From Dethiosulfovibrio faecalis (GTDB lineage Bacteria; Synergistota; Synergistia; Synergistales; Dethiosulfovibrionaceae), in NCBI RefSeq assembly GCF_021568795.1, contig NZ_JAKGUE010000001.1, forward strand, positions 1-64,000: a DNA stretch of 64,000 nucleotides, read 5' to 3'. Positions 23,671-32,232 of the stretch are shown here, piece by piece; the first letter of the stretch is position 1, and every line of letters starts with the position of its first letter. A program made the translations under genes and the position numbers. The notes under the pieces are model-generated. The model ran no database searches and was not told where the DNA came from. It worked only from the letters and a program-made list of their open reading frames with translations.

Positions 23671-24123
23671 ATGTCTCGCAAGCAGTTCAATTTCATCTAC
23701 GATAAGCTTGTAAAGGACGAGAACGATATTCTCGGCCATATCGCTTACTCGATATATAAAAACCAAAAACGTGAGGAAATAGCGAAGATAAAGTCGAAAA
23801 ACGGAGGTGCCGACGTTACTGACGAGGACTTGGCTCCGTTTGTAGACCTATCTCAAAGCAACTCCCAGGTTGGGTTTTATAAGGATAGAGCAACGGCGCT
23901 TGCTCAACTATTTCTTGATGAGGTCGTAGGACAAGAGCTGGAAGAGGCGAAACGAAAACAAGAGGCGGATTTCATCCGTAACCACAAGGCACATGGTTTT
24001 ATATACGGTGTTTTGCAGGGGTTTGTCGCCTCGGTGTTGTTCGTGCTTGTCGGGCTCGTTTTCCTAATTTATACCGGTGGAGCGGCCGTGGTTGGCAGAG
24101 CTCTAATTGAAATAGCGAAATGA
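23671..24123 (+). CDS. Moron membrane protein (150 aa)
   Basis: Cytoplasmic, charged residues 1-108 (YDKLVKDENDILGHIAYSIYK and REEIAKIKSKNGG) precede one strong hydrophobic helix (about 112-138, FIYGVLQGFVASVLFVLVGLVF) and a short tail. Codon use is more AT-rich than the flanking tail genes. It is flanked by its own promoter and an intrinsic terminator, the definition of a moron. A single-span inner-membrane protein expressed from a prophage could act in superinfection exclusion (inference). Confidence 0.6.
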   Translation: MSRKQFNFIYDKLVKDENDILGHIAYSIYKNQKREEIAKIKSKNGGADVTDEDLAPFVDLSQSNSQVGFYKDRATALAQLFLDEVVGQELEEAKRKQEADFIRNHKAHGFIYGVLQGFVASVLFVLVGLVFLIYTGGAAVVGRALIEIAK

Positions 24124-24124
24124 A

Positions 24125-24152
24125 AGGTCCCTCAGATGAGGGGCCTTTTTTG
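24125..24152 (+). terminator. Intrinsic terminator after the moron
   Basis: GGTCCCTC and GAGGGGCC pair over 8 bp around AGAT, followed by TTTTTTG, directly after the stop codon at 24123. Confidence 0.85.
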
Positions 24153-24217
24153 TTGAGGGTAATATCTATCTCCCTGGGCTTTGTAGAAGGAAAACATCGT
24201 GAAGGTTTCTCTTGGCT

Positions 24218-24391
24218 TTAAAGATGGCGAAGGGATTCTCTTTTACGAGTATATTTGGTGTCTTCAGGGGAGTCGTTGGGAACCTTCGGGAGGCACATCA
24301 CGTCGAAGTTTTGCATCTGGTTTTCGGAAAAGCTCCCCGCTTCGTACAGGTCACGAGCTGTTTCGTGCATTTCTTCAAGAATACGGCTCAT
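24218..24391 (-). pseudogene. Truncated HigA-like antitoxin / XRE N-terminal fragment
   Basis: On the minus strand an ATG at 24391 behind AAGGAGGT opens 57 codons: MSRILEEMHETARDLYEAG..., then MQNFDVMCLPKVPNDSPED. This matches the N-terminal module (EMHETARDLYEAG, DVMCLP) of HigA/XRE-type antitoxins of roughly 95 aa. The following helix-turn-helix and WE..G region is missing, and the downstream DNA does not restore it in another frame. Because its ribosome site is intact, a short protein may still be made. Confidence 0.5.
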
Positions 24392-24442
24392 TGTGATGGA
24401 CCTCCTTTGTTAGAACAATCCAATTTGACGGGATAAGCCCCT

Positions 24443-24472
24443 TTGAAAGTGTGGCATTGCTAAACGTATAAA
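24443..24472 (+). promoter_or_regulatory. Promoter of the ribbon-helix-helix gene
   Basis: TTGAAA (24443-24448), an 18-bp spacer and TATAAA (24467-24472), 30 bp upstream of the TTG start at 24504. Confidence 0.65.
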
Positions 24473-24503
24473 CATGTGATACTCTCTTTGTGGAGGTGAT
24501 AAT

Positions 24504-24653
24504 TTGGGAAAGCGAAAATCATTTACCACGACGATTGACTCCGATATCCAGAAGCAATTCAAGTTGGCGTGCGTCGAGCGGGATGAAAAAATGAACGATG
24601 TTTTGGAACGATTCATGGTTTACTACATTGAGGAGAAGAAAAAACCCGAATAA
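24504..24653 (+). CDS. Ribbon-helix-helix repressor (Arc/Mnt-like, 49 aa)
   Basis: TTG start behind GGAGGTGAT. The sequence KRKSFTTTIDSDIQKQFKLACVER is the ribbon and first helix of an RHH fold, and MNDVLERFMVYYIEEKKK the second. At 49 residues it has the size of P22 Arc. It is followed after 120 bp by a BRO-type antirepressor, reproducing the Arc/Mnt-Ant order of P22 immI, which also lies among late genes. It probably represses its own or the antirepressor promoter. Confidence 0.7.
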   Translation: MGKRKSFTTTIDSDIQKQFKLACVERDEKMNDVLERFMVYYIEEKKKPE

Positions 24654-24735
24654 CCGATCATCTTGGCGGAGACGGTTACTCGGGCCCAACAGCAAGGGGC
24701 AAAGCCCTCACATGGGTTAATTGTACCATGTAGAT

Positions 24736-24772
24736 GGCTCCCTGTCCCTATGGACGTAAGGGGGCTTTTTTT
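24736..24772 (+). terminator. Attenuator-like terminator over the antirepressor ribosome site
   Basis: GGCTCCCT (24736-24743) pairs with AGGGGGCT (24759-24766). An inner GTCC/GGAC stem has a CTAT loop, a 3-nt bulge lies between the stems, and a run of seven T (24766-24772) abuts the ATG at 24773. The 3' arm AAGGGGG is the only Shine-Dalgarno candidate for that ATG, so the hairpin would both stop transcription and hide the ribosome site. Confidence 0.75.
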
Positions 24773-25903
24773 ATGCTCGAAATTAAGGAAAAAGCAGGAA
24801 GTAAGAATGTTCAAGGCCGGGAATTGATAAAAAGGGCTGTAGATGACGTTTTTTCGTATAGATCGTCGGGGTTGCGTGATCTGCCTGAAAACGTCGATAA
24901 GAGAACTTTTTATGGCTGGGTCGTGTATGTGGCATGGCTTTACGTAAATCGGATGGAGGTACAGGGGCGTTCCGTCGATCTATCGGAAACCGTCGCCGTG
25001 ATGGAAAGAAACGACGAGAAAGGCGAGATAAGGTCCGTTTTCGATTTTTTTCGTGCCGCAGAGAGCCGAAGGGAGGCAGAAGAGATGATAGACGTGTTGG
25101 AGGTTAATCCCGTAGCTGGTGATTCTGATTTGAGGTTATTCGAGTTCGAGCGGAAGCCCGTAAGGATTGTCTTTATAGACGGTAATCCTTGGTGGGTGGC
25201 TAAGGATGTGTGTGAGGTTTTGGAGATTTCGCGAGTAGATAGCGCTCTGAGGGCTTTGGACGCAGACGAAAAGGGTACTCAAATTTTGAGCACCCCCGGA
25301 GGAGACCAGGCAATGTCTGTTATTTCCGAATCCGGTCTCTACACGCTGATCATGCGGTCGAACAAGCCAGAGGCCAAACGATTCAAACGCTGGGTTACCC
25401 ACGAGCTTCTGCCGACCATACGAAAAACCGGGAGCTACGCTCTTCCCGGCGTCGATCCATCCAAGAACGGCAGAAAGGAAGAGCTTGCGGAGAAACGTCT
25501 CGCCATCATGGAGCGAAACGCCAACTGTCGAATGGCCAAGATGATCCTGAAGGGCATGGACGCCTTCAGGGACGTCATGACCAAAGAGTCCAAGACCGTC
25601 TTTATGGCCAAGTACGGCGAGCTGGTTACAGACGCCGATCTGACCCGTCTGCTTCCCAGATCCGCCGAGCCGATGTACTCGGCCACCGATATAGGGAAGG
25701 AGTGTGGAGTATCCGCCCAGGTGGTGGGGAAGGTGTCCAAGTCCCATCATCTGAAGAGCCCGGCGGGGGAGGACGGAGAATACGGCTACTGGATAAGAAG
25801 CAAGTCCCGCTATTCCAGCAAGGAGGTCAACACCTTCGTGTACAACGAAAGAGGCAGGGAGTGGTTTATGGATCACTTCGGTATAACTGCCATGGTGGAG
25901 TAG
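24773..25903 (+). CDS. BRO-N domain antirepressor (Ant-like)
   Basis: 376 aa from ATG 24773; an in-frame ATG at 24734 lies before the terminator and has no ribosome site. Residues 1-115 are unrecognised and helical. Residues about 120-220 form a BRO-N domain (VFIDGNPWWVAKDVCEVLEI, VISESGLYTLIMRSNKPEAK, RFKRWVTHELLPTIRKTG). Residues about 300-376 are a DNA-binding-like C-terminal domain (MYSATDIGKECGVSAQVVG). Proteins of this type inactivate phage repressors by direct binding. It is preceded by an attenuator-like hairpin and followed by a terminator. Confidence 0.85.
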   Translation: MLEIKEKAGSKNVQGRELIKRAVDDVFSYRSSGLRDLPENVDKRTFYGWVVYVAWLYVNRMEVQGRSVDLSETVAVMERNDEKGEIRSVFDFFRAAESRREAEEMIDVLEVNPVAGDSDLRLFEFERKPVRIVFIDGNPWWVAKDVCEVLEISRVDSALRALDADEKGTQILSTPGGDQAMSVISESGLYTLIMRSNKPEAKRFKRWVTHELLPTIRKTGSYALPGVDPSKNGRKEELAEKRLAIMERNANCRMAKMILKGMDAFRDVMTKESKTVFMAKYGELVTDADLTRLLPRSAEPMYSATDIGKECGVSAQVVGKVSKSHHLKSPAGEDGEYGYWIRSKSRYSSKEVNTFVYNERGREWFMDHFGITAMVE

Positions 25904-25923
25904 AGGTTGACCAATCCTGATTA

Positions 25924-25952
25924 AAGTCGTCCCTCAGGGGCGGCTTTTTTTT
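25924..25952 (+). terminator. Terminator after the antirepressor
   Basis: AAGTCGTCCC and GGGGCGGCTT pair with some G-T pairs around TCA, followed by eight T. It closes the accessory island just before the tape-measure ribosome site. Late tail transcription must read through it, which suggests antitermination. Confidence 0.8.
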
Positions 25953-25974
25953 ATTTCTCTCCGGAGGTGATCTT

Positions 25975-28602
25975 TTGTCCAAGCGGGACGTACAGATAAA
26001 CGTAGGGGCTCGTGTAGATCAGGCCGTGAGCGCCTTCGACAGATTGCAGAAAACCCTCTATCTGAACGGTCACCGCCTGGAGACCTACGGCCAGTCGGTA
26101 GGGAAGGTCTTCGATCCGGCTATGAAGGGGCTGGTGGCGGCAGGCCTTGCGGCCAAAGCCGCCGCCGCGGGAACCGGATTGGCCGCTTTCTCGGTGGCTC
26201 AGGACCTCGAGGAGGCCATGGCGGTCGTCGTCCAGAAAACCGGAGAAGGCGAAGAGGCCCTGAAAGAATACGAGGACATCGTCAGAAGGCTTTTCAGGGA
26301 AAACCCGGTGTCCGGATACGGAGAGGTGGCCCAGGCTCTGGCGGCTGTTCGGGTGGCGACCGGGGCCGCCGGTGAGGCTCTGGAGAAACTGACCCAGCAG
26401 TATCTGTCCCTGTCGGACGTCACCGGAGTGGATCTCAACAACGCGGTTCGTCTGGGTTCCAGGCTCTTCGGAGACTGGTCCATCTCGACGGATAAACAGA
26501 CCGAGGCGCTGGATGCGCTGTTCGTTGCGTCCAGATCGACGGGGGCTTCCATAGAAAACCTGGCGGAGAAGGCCGTTACCTATGGAACCAAGTTCAGGCA
26601 GCTGGGTTTCTCCCTGGAGGAGGCTCTCGGGTTGTTGGGCAAGTGGGAAAAGGAAGGGGTCAGCACCGAAAAGGCCCTCTCCGGTCTTGGCCAGGCGATA
26701 ACCAACATGACCCGAAGCGGTGTCCGGAATCTGGTTCAGGGATGGAAGGACCTTACGAATAGCATAAAGAACGCCACCACCGAAGGAGATGCCATAAACA
26801 AGGCCGTGAAATACTTCGGCGCCGATGCAGGTCCGGACATGGCGGCGGCTATCAGGGAGAACCGCTTCGAGCTTGGAGCGTTGGTGGATGTCTTGTCGAA
26901 GGCCGAGGGAGCGATCGAAACGGCCGACGAGGAAACATCTACGTTGATAGAGTCTCTTCAATCACTTAGGAATACCGCGAAAGACAAGCTCCTTGAGCCG
27001 TTGGGAGACGAGGTGTCTCGATATGTCGCCCACGTTGCCGAACTGCTGGAGGTTCTCGTCGAATGGGCGGACGAGAACCAGGTGCTTAAGGGTTCGGTTG
27101 ATGCCTTCTTCGAAGGATTGGGGTTAGGCAATATACAAGTGGAAGAGTTCAAAGAGGCGTTGCAGAAGGTCGATGTCGCCTCCTTCACCGATCAGTGCGA
27201 GACCTTCGGCAGAATGCTGAAGGCTATCTATCGATCGTTTAAGACCATAGCCGACATGATCCCCTGGGAGCTCCTGATAGAACACGCCGACAGCCTGACC
27301 AAGATCATAATATACGGGTGGGCCTCCGGTAAGGTTTTGTCCATAGCCGGAGGAGTTCTAAGCCTTGCGGGATCTTTTGGCGATTTGGCCGACATGATGG
27401 AGAAGTTCAACAAGGTGGCGGCTTTTATCGAGGGTACTTTCATCGCTAAGTGGCTTATAAAAAGCGGGGCGGCATTATCGGAGACGATCGATAAGTTGGG
27501 AGACAGTGGACGACTGTCCCGCTGGGCCAAGGACTTTCGCAACGAGATGCGGGCGTTGATCAAGTACAAGGGAGCTTTGTTCTACGAGCTTAAACTCGCT
27601 CTTGGCGGTGCCGGGGCGAATATAGGCCTGGATATGGGGCTTGAGGATCTGGAAAGGTTCGAAGAGGCCTTGAAGGGAGATAAAGAGGCCCTCGAAAGTC
27701 TGCCTGAACCGATTCAGGAATGGATAGAGAAGAACAAAAAGACGAGTGTATCGCTGAAGGAAACCTCCAAGGCCGTCGAGGATTTGGACGATAAGATCAA
27801 AAACGTATCGGATGATATGAAAAAGCTTGAAGAGGAGCCGTTGTCTCTTACGAGTCTATTCGATGATGAAGAGCTTTTTGATAACCCCGACGATCTCCTA
27901 GCCAGGTGGGTTAGCGATAAGCCGATCAGAAAGATAGATTTAGCCATCTCGGACCTTAAGAAGCGTGTAGTGGAGATAAAAGCCGGCGGCAAAGAGGCGA
28001 TGGAAACATTGGGAGTCTCCGCCGAAGAGGCCGGTGCCGTGATGAGAGACTCCATATTGAAGGCGGTAGAGGAGATAAAGAAGTCTCTCGCCGACGAGGA
28101 TCCCTATATGGCCACCGCCTTCGTATCCGCCATGGAGAAGATGGGAACGGAGGGAGGAGACGCTCTTATGGCCTCCATAGCCGGGGCCATGGGCAAGGGG
28201 CAGGATTCCATCGTAAAGATTCTGACCGGGGCCATTCAGGACGGCTTTATAAAAGGTCCCGCTCTGACGGAGGCCATGAAGCTCATTCAGAAGAGGACGG
28301 ACGAGCTCGTCAAAAAAACCGGAGATCGGATAGAAAAAGAATATGCCGGTATGAAATTCAGCTCCGCCTTGATGGGAGATCTGAAAGCCTACCACGCCAA
28401 GCTGGAGCTTTCAAACCTGGGGGTTCAAAGCAGAATGCCGAATTTCTCCGGCAAGGGCGGATTCGGCGGAACGGTCAACAAGGTTTCCGCCCCTATATCG
28501 ATACAGATAGGCACGGTCAACGTAAAACGTCCGGAGGATGCGGACAAGACCGGTCGGGAGATCGGCCGGGGGATAGTCAAGTCCTTCGATCTGGGGTACT
28601 GA
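25975..28602 (+). CDS. Tail tape measure protein
   Basis: 875 aa from TTG 25975 behind GGAGGTGAT. The N-terminal half carries the TP901-type core (AQDLEEAMAVVVQKTGEGEE, SLSDVTGVDLNNAV, KLGGWSIST-like DWSISTDKQTEALDALF, FSLEEALGLLGKWEK). Hydrophobic stretches follow in the middle (about 430-480), then coiled-coil-rich C-terminal sequence. Length sets tail length, here implying a tail of roughly 130 nm by the usual 0.15 nm per residue. Confidence 0.9.
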   Translation: MSKRDVQINVGARVDQAVSAFDRLQKTLYLNGHRLETYGQSVGKVFDPAMKGLVAAGLAAKAAAAGTGLAAFSVAQDLEEAMAVVVQKTGEGEEALKEYEDIVRRLFRENPVSGYGEVAQALAAVRVATGAAGEALEKLTQQYLSLSDVTGVDLNNAVRLGSRLFGDWSISTDKQTEALDALFVASRSTGASIENLAEKAVTYGTKFRQLGFSLEEALGLLGKWEKEGVSTEKALSGLGQAITNMTRSGVRNLVQGWKDLTNSIKNATTEGDAINKAVKYFGADAGPDMAAAIRENRFELGALVDVLSKAEGAIETADEETSTLIESLQSLRNTAKDKLLEPLGDEVSRYVAHVAELLEVLVEWADENQVLKGSVDAFFEGLGLGNIQVEEFKEALQKVDVASFTDQCETFGRMLKAIYRSFKTIADMIPWELLIEHADSLTKIIIYGWASGKVLSIAGGVLSLAGSFGDLADMMEKFNKVAAFIEGTFIAKWLIKSGAALSETIDKLGDSGRLSRWAKDFRNEMRALIKYKGALFYELKLALGGAGANIGLDMGLEDLERFEEALKGDKEALESLPEPIQEWIEKNKKTSVSLKETSKAVEDLDDKIKNVSDDMKKLEEEPLSLTSLFDDEELFDNPDDLLARWVSDKPIRKIDLAISDLKKRVVEIKAGGKEAMETLGVSAEEAGAVMRDSILKAVEEIKKSLADEDPYMATAFVSAMEKMGTEGGDALMASIAGAMGKGQDSIVKILTGAIQDGFIKGPALTEAMKLIQKRTDELVKKTGDRIEKEYAGMKFSSALMGDLKAYHAKLELSNLGVQSRMPNFSGKGGFGGTVNKVSAPISIQIGTVNVKRPEDADKTGREIGRGIVKSFDLGY

Positions 28603-28615
28603 GGAGGGTGGTCCC

Positions 28616-28978
28616 ATGAGCTACGACCCGGTGGCCAACTACGAACTTACGGACATAGAGGAGATCCCCCACGGCGAGATGGTGGTCACAGCCTCGGGGG
28701 AGACTGTTTTCGTCCGTCGCCCCGGCGGCAGGGTCCGTTTCAGGGCCACCTTCCAGGGGCATTTCACCTCTCACCCTGCGGGGTTTTTCACGGTAGGGGA
28801 GGTCTTCTCCCACCAGGGAATAGAGTACGTGGTGGAGCAGATAAAGCTGTCGGGGCTTCACCGGATAAAGGCAGTCGACGGGGAGTTTTTCGACGGTCGG
28901 TCCTACGAGATACAGGCTTTGTCCACCAGGGCCTACGATGGAAGCCTGGCTATAGACGAACCTATGGCGGGGGAGTAG
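28616..28978 (+). CDS. Tail-tip protein (120 aa), unrecognised
   Basis: Starts 13 bp after the tape measure stop, behind GAGGAGGG. It is beta-rich with GEMVVTASGETVFVRRPGGRVRFRA-type strands (two segments joined by turns). Position directly after the tape measure is that of small distal-tail components. No family is recognised. Confidence 0.5.
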   Translation: MSYDPVANYELTDIEEIPHGEMVVTASGETVFVRRPGGRVRFRATFQGHFTSHPAGFFTVGEVFSHQGIEYVVEQIKLSGLHRIKAVDGEFFDGRSYEIQALSTRAYDGSLAIDEPMAGE

Positions 28979-28981
28979 CCC

Positions 28982-29758
28982 ATGGATAGCGTATCCTGCT
29001 GGGCAAGTCTGCATCTTTGCGGCGGGGAACCGCCTCTCTGCCTGGCTGTCAGCCTGAACGGAGAGCCCGAGACGGCGGTAGCCAACGTTACGAGGCAGGA
29101 GACCCACGATGCTTTGACCCTGGAGGTGGAGCCTCACACCCCTATGACGTATATAGAGGCTCTCCGCGTGGGGACGAATCAACTGACTCGCCCGGATATC
29201 AGGTTCTCCGCACTCACCAACGCGGGGAAGCTGACCAGATTGGACGTGTCCTTTAGGGGGCTGCGATCCGAGGACATGCAGGTTTTTCGTCCCTTCGGCT
29301 GGCTATGGTGGCCCGTGGAGGCGGATGCCAGCGTATCGCCTCGGTGGGTAGTGGACCGTCCGGTATTCGGAGAGACCGGACGACTCTGCGATTGGGAGGA
29401 CCTTTTCGTCTCTGGGGCCATGAGATGGACCTCGGAACTCTCCGCCGTCCTTTCCAGAGGCGAGGCGGCGTCGGTGGATCTCTCGGGCGTTCCCGCCTGG
29501 GTATCGGGGCTTCCGGCGTCGGCCCACATGATAAGGCCCCGGGCGGATGTGAACGGCGTGGCCCGGACTACCAGAGAGATTCCGGTGTCGATACATCCAT
29601 CTGGCGGAGTGGTCTACGGATGGGTCGGATACCTGCCGATGTGGTCGGTTTTCCTGCCGGTCGAGGGATCCTCCGGCGGAGATCCCATGATAGCGGTGAC
29701 ATCGAGGACCAGGCGGTCGGACGTCGCCGAGGCGGAAGTCGTATTGGAGGTGAAGTAG
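28982..29758 (+). CDS. Distal tail protein candidate (258 aa)
   Basis: Mostly beta with several Trp (FGWLWWPVEADASVSPRW). It follows the 120-aa protein after three bases. Position after the tape measure suggests the distal tail (Dit-like) component. Sequence alone does not prove it. The stop overlaps the next GTG (TAGTG). Confidence 0.45.
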   Translation: MDSVSCWASLHLCGGEPPLCLAVSLNGEPETAVANVTRQETHDALTLEVEPHTPMTYIEALRVGTNQLTRPDIRFSALTNAGKLTRLDVSFRGLRSEDMQVFRPFGWLWWPVEADASVSPRWVVDRPVFGETGRLCDWEDLFVSGAMRWTSELSAVLSRGEAASVDLSGVPAWVSGLPASAHMIRPRADVNGVARTTREIPVSIHPSGGVVYGWVGYLPMWSVFLPVEGSSGGDPMIAVTSRTRRSDVAEAEVVLEVK

Positions 29759-32232
29759 TGCGGGAAATACAGGCCCCGGCCCTGCCGGATGGATATGTGG
29801 AGTTTTCCTATAGAAGAGAATTACGGGCCCTCATAGGGACATGGCAGGGAAAGGTACTGTTGCCTGCGGGGAGTCCTCCGGAGCTTGGTGAATCTTGGAC
29901 GGTCCCGGGGATCATGGAAAACGGGTTGGTTTCCCGGGCGGATAAACTGGGGGACGCCGAGGACGGACGGGTGTTGTGGTCCCTCTCCGGCTATGATGCG
30001 GGGTTCCGGCTCATGAAAAGCCCTTTGCTGCCTCACCAGATAAAAGGGTCCACCCTGGGAGATGTCTTGTCCGAGCTGGCGGAGGGGTGCGGGTTGAAAG
30101 CGGACGTGACTCTGGACAGAGACGTCCCGGTGGACGCCCGACACCTGGTTTCGGGCCAGACGGCGGCGAACGCCGTTTTGGACCTCTCCACCCTCGGGGG
30201 GGCCGTAGCCTACATGGTTCAGGACGGAACCCTGAAAATAGCTCCGCCCCGGCCTTGTAAAACCTATCCCTGCAAGGGCTTGGGGCTGGACGACGTACAG
30301 GCCCGGGATCTGGATCTAGACGGGTACGCCTCCGGCGTGGTGGTTATCCTGGGACGCCGGGGAGACGCATCCGGTTCGGGGTACGGCGACGGAGATGGAT
30401 GGAGCGGATCCGGGGGCGGGTATTCCGGGACGACCCCTCCCGGTTCATTGAAGCGGATCACGAAGTGGGGGACCACCGCCTTGCCGGGTGGAACCCTGTC
30501 TTGGAGATATAACCTCTTGTCGCCTATAAACGTGGTCGAATCATACGAGGCGACTTTGTTTCTTCCCGGAGCCGGTATCAGAAAAAGCATAGTGTCGAAC
30601 TACTCCTATGACGTGGAGTCCTCCGTGGTAAGAGTAGGCGACCAGGAACAGCGGCTGTGGAGATTCTGCCTCGTCGAGGCCGGAAGCATCGAGGACACCG
30701 CCGTCGATGCGGTCTATTACGATCATGCCACGGGCGGGTTAGCCACCGAGACGGTCGAGCACGTCATGGAATACCAGGTGAGACGATCCTACGACATGGA
30801 TAAAACCCACATCTTGAAGGAAGTAGTGGAGATCGACTCGTATGATCCCGACAGGCGAAGAAACGACGTCCCCTACACTCACAAGACCGAACGGGCCTGG
30901 ACGTGGGACGACGATCACGGATACAGAGGGCTCACCGAGAGGGAATGGAGCTATGAGGAGAGAGACGTCGGAGAGGCGGACCTGGTGACGGGATCGGACG
31001 GGAACCCTCTTACCTGGGTGGGGAGCGACGGCCAGACCAGGTACATACAGCTTCCGGCCTATCAGACCACCACGATGATAAAGAGGGAGCGGCAGAGACA
31101 GATAGACGAGGTTTTCGACGACGACGGTAAATGCGTCACCCGGATAGAGAGGACGACCGACGACAACGGACTGGCGGATATGTTGGAGAGAGGGCTTTTC
31201 GGCGACCTTTACGACCCTGAAAACTCCAGGGCCGGGGAGGCCCTGGCTCAGATGAAAACGCTACTGCAAGACGGCTCCATGAGGATAATTCAGGTTCCAG
31301 GAGGATCCTCCATCTCGGAGGAGGTCGGAACGCTGTCTCAGCCCGGAAGGAGATACAGGAAAAAGACGTCGGGCGAGGACGGTGGAAACCGCTATATCGA
31401 CGGGATCTGGTCGGAAGAGACCTGCCCGTTTTTGTGTAGCGACGGAACCTGCGGGGTCGTAGAGTCTCCCTCGGCGGTCTCCGCTCCCGGGACGTCGAGG
31501 CCGAAGCCTTCGGGATGGGACGGAAGCGGCGTCGAGACGGTAGACGGTCCGGTCCACTCGACGGAAGACTCCGAATCGGATTCGGAGGATTACATCGAAG
31601 GTGATCCCTGCGGCTATCTGGAGGACGGAAAAACTCCGGGGTACGAGAGGTGTCCCAGGTACAAGGCTTTCCGCCATCTGGCGGGGTCGACCTCCGGAAC
31701 CTCTCCGGTGTCTCCTGTGGTCGGGATGTCCGGAGGCGGGAGTATATGGACTGAGAAGGAGCTGTACATAGACGAGCATCTCTCGGAGGATCGAGCCAGG
31801 TCGATAGCCCAGACCATCGCAGACAACATCCTGTCGGTCAAGAAGGTAAGCAGGGGGATAGTGGAGACGGTCACGGTACCTCTGGACATGAGGGTCCATC
31901 CGGACGGAGGAGTGATGGCGGTGGAACACAGTTTCGACAGGCTACGGACCTCCATATCCTTCCGGCCTTCGGATACCACTCCGCCGGAGTATCTGATGTT
32001 GCTCAACTCCGGATCCACCGCCGCCAACGTCTACGCCAGGGAGAGTATCGGCAAGGGCCGGAGCGCCTTCGGGCGGGTGGTTGACGTCCGGCCGGACAGG
32101 GCTCTGGTCATACTGGGCGGTCGTCCGGTCAGCTGTACCTCCTCCATACGGATCAAGAGAGGAGACAACGCCCTTGTGTTCCTTCCTCCCGGGAGCGTCT
32201 CCAGCGGCGTGATTCAGGCGGTGATGAAATGA
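29758..32232 (+). CDS. Tail hub/Tal-like protein (824 aa), unrecognised
   Basis: GTG 29758 overlaps the previous stop. The open frame extends 450 bp further upstream, but that part is antisense-quality and overlaps the preceding gene. Residues 1-190 (RRELRALIGTWQGKV, LSGYDAGFRLMKSPLLP, GSTLGDVLSELAEGCGL) resemble the start of phage hub proteins of the gpD/gp44 type. The middle contains a Gly/Ser linker (about 203-224) and a Cys-bearing loop (CPFLCSDGTCG). The C-terminal part (RSIAQTIADNILSVKKVSRG) again has hub character. Probably the central tail hub. Confidence 0.5.
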   Translation: MREIQAPALPDGYVEFSYRRELRALIGTWQGKVLLPAGSPPELGESWTVPGIMENGLVSRADKLGDAEDGRVLWSLSGYDAGFRLMKSPLLPHQIKGSTLGDVLSELAEGCGLKADVTLDRDVPVDARHLVSGQTAANAVLDLSTLGGAVAYMVQDGTLKIAPPRPCKTYPCKGLGLDDVQARDLDLDGYASGVVVILGRRGDASGSGYGDGDGWSGSGGGYSGTTPPGSLKRITKWGTTALPGGTLSWRYNLLSPINVVESYEATLFLPGAGIRKSIVSNYSYDVESSVVRVGDQEQRLWRFCLVEAGSIEDTAVDAVYYDHATGGLATETVEHVMEYQVRRSYDMDKTHILKEVVEIDSYDPDRRRNDVPYTHKTERAWTWDDDHGYRGLTEREWSYEERDVGEADLVTGSDGNPLTWVGSDGQTRYIQLPAYQTTTMIKRERQRQIDEVFDDDGKCVTRIERTTDDNGLADMLERGLFGDLYDPENSRAGEALAQMKTLLQDGSMRIIQVPGGSSISEEVGTLSQPGRRYRKKTSGEDGGNRYIDGIWSEETCPFLCSDGTCGVVESPSAVSAPGTSRPKPSGWDGSGVETVDGPVHSTEDSESDSEDYIEGDPCGYLEDGKTPGYERCPRYKAFRHLAGSTSGTSPVSPVVGMSGGGSIWTEKELYIDEHLSEDRARSIAQTIADNILSVKKVSRGIVETVTVPLDMRVHPDGGVMAVEHSFDRLRTSISFRPSDTTPPEYLMLLNSGSTAANVYARESIGKGRSAFGRVVDVRPDRALVILGGRPVSCTSSIRIKRGDNALVFLPPGSVSSGVIQAVMK

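Noticed and set aside
29305-29757. Upstream extension of the 824-aa hub-like gene
   Set aside because: It overlaps the complete preceding gene in another frame. GTG 29758 overlapping the previous stop is the expected coupled start.
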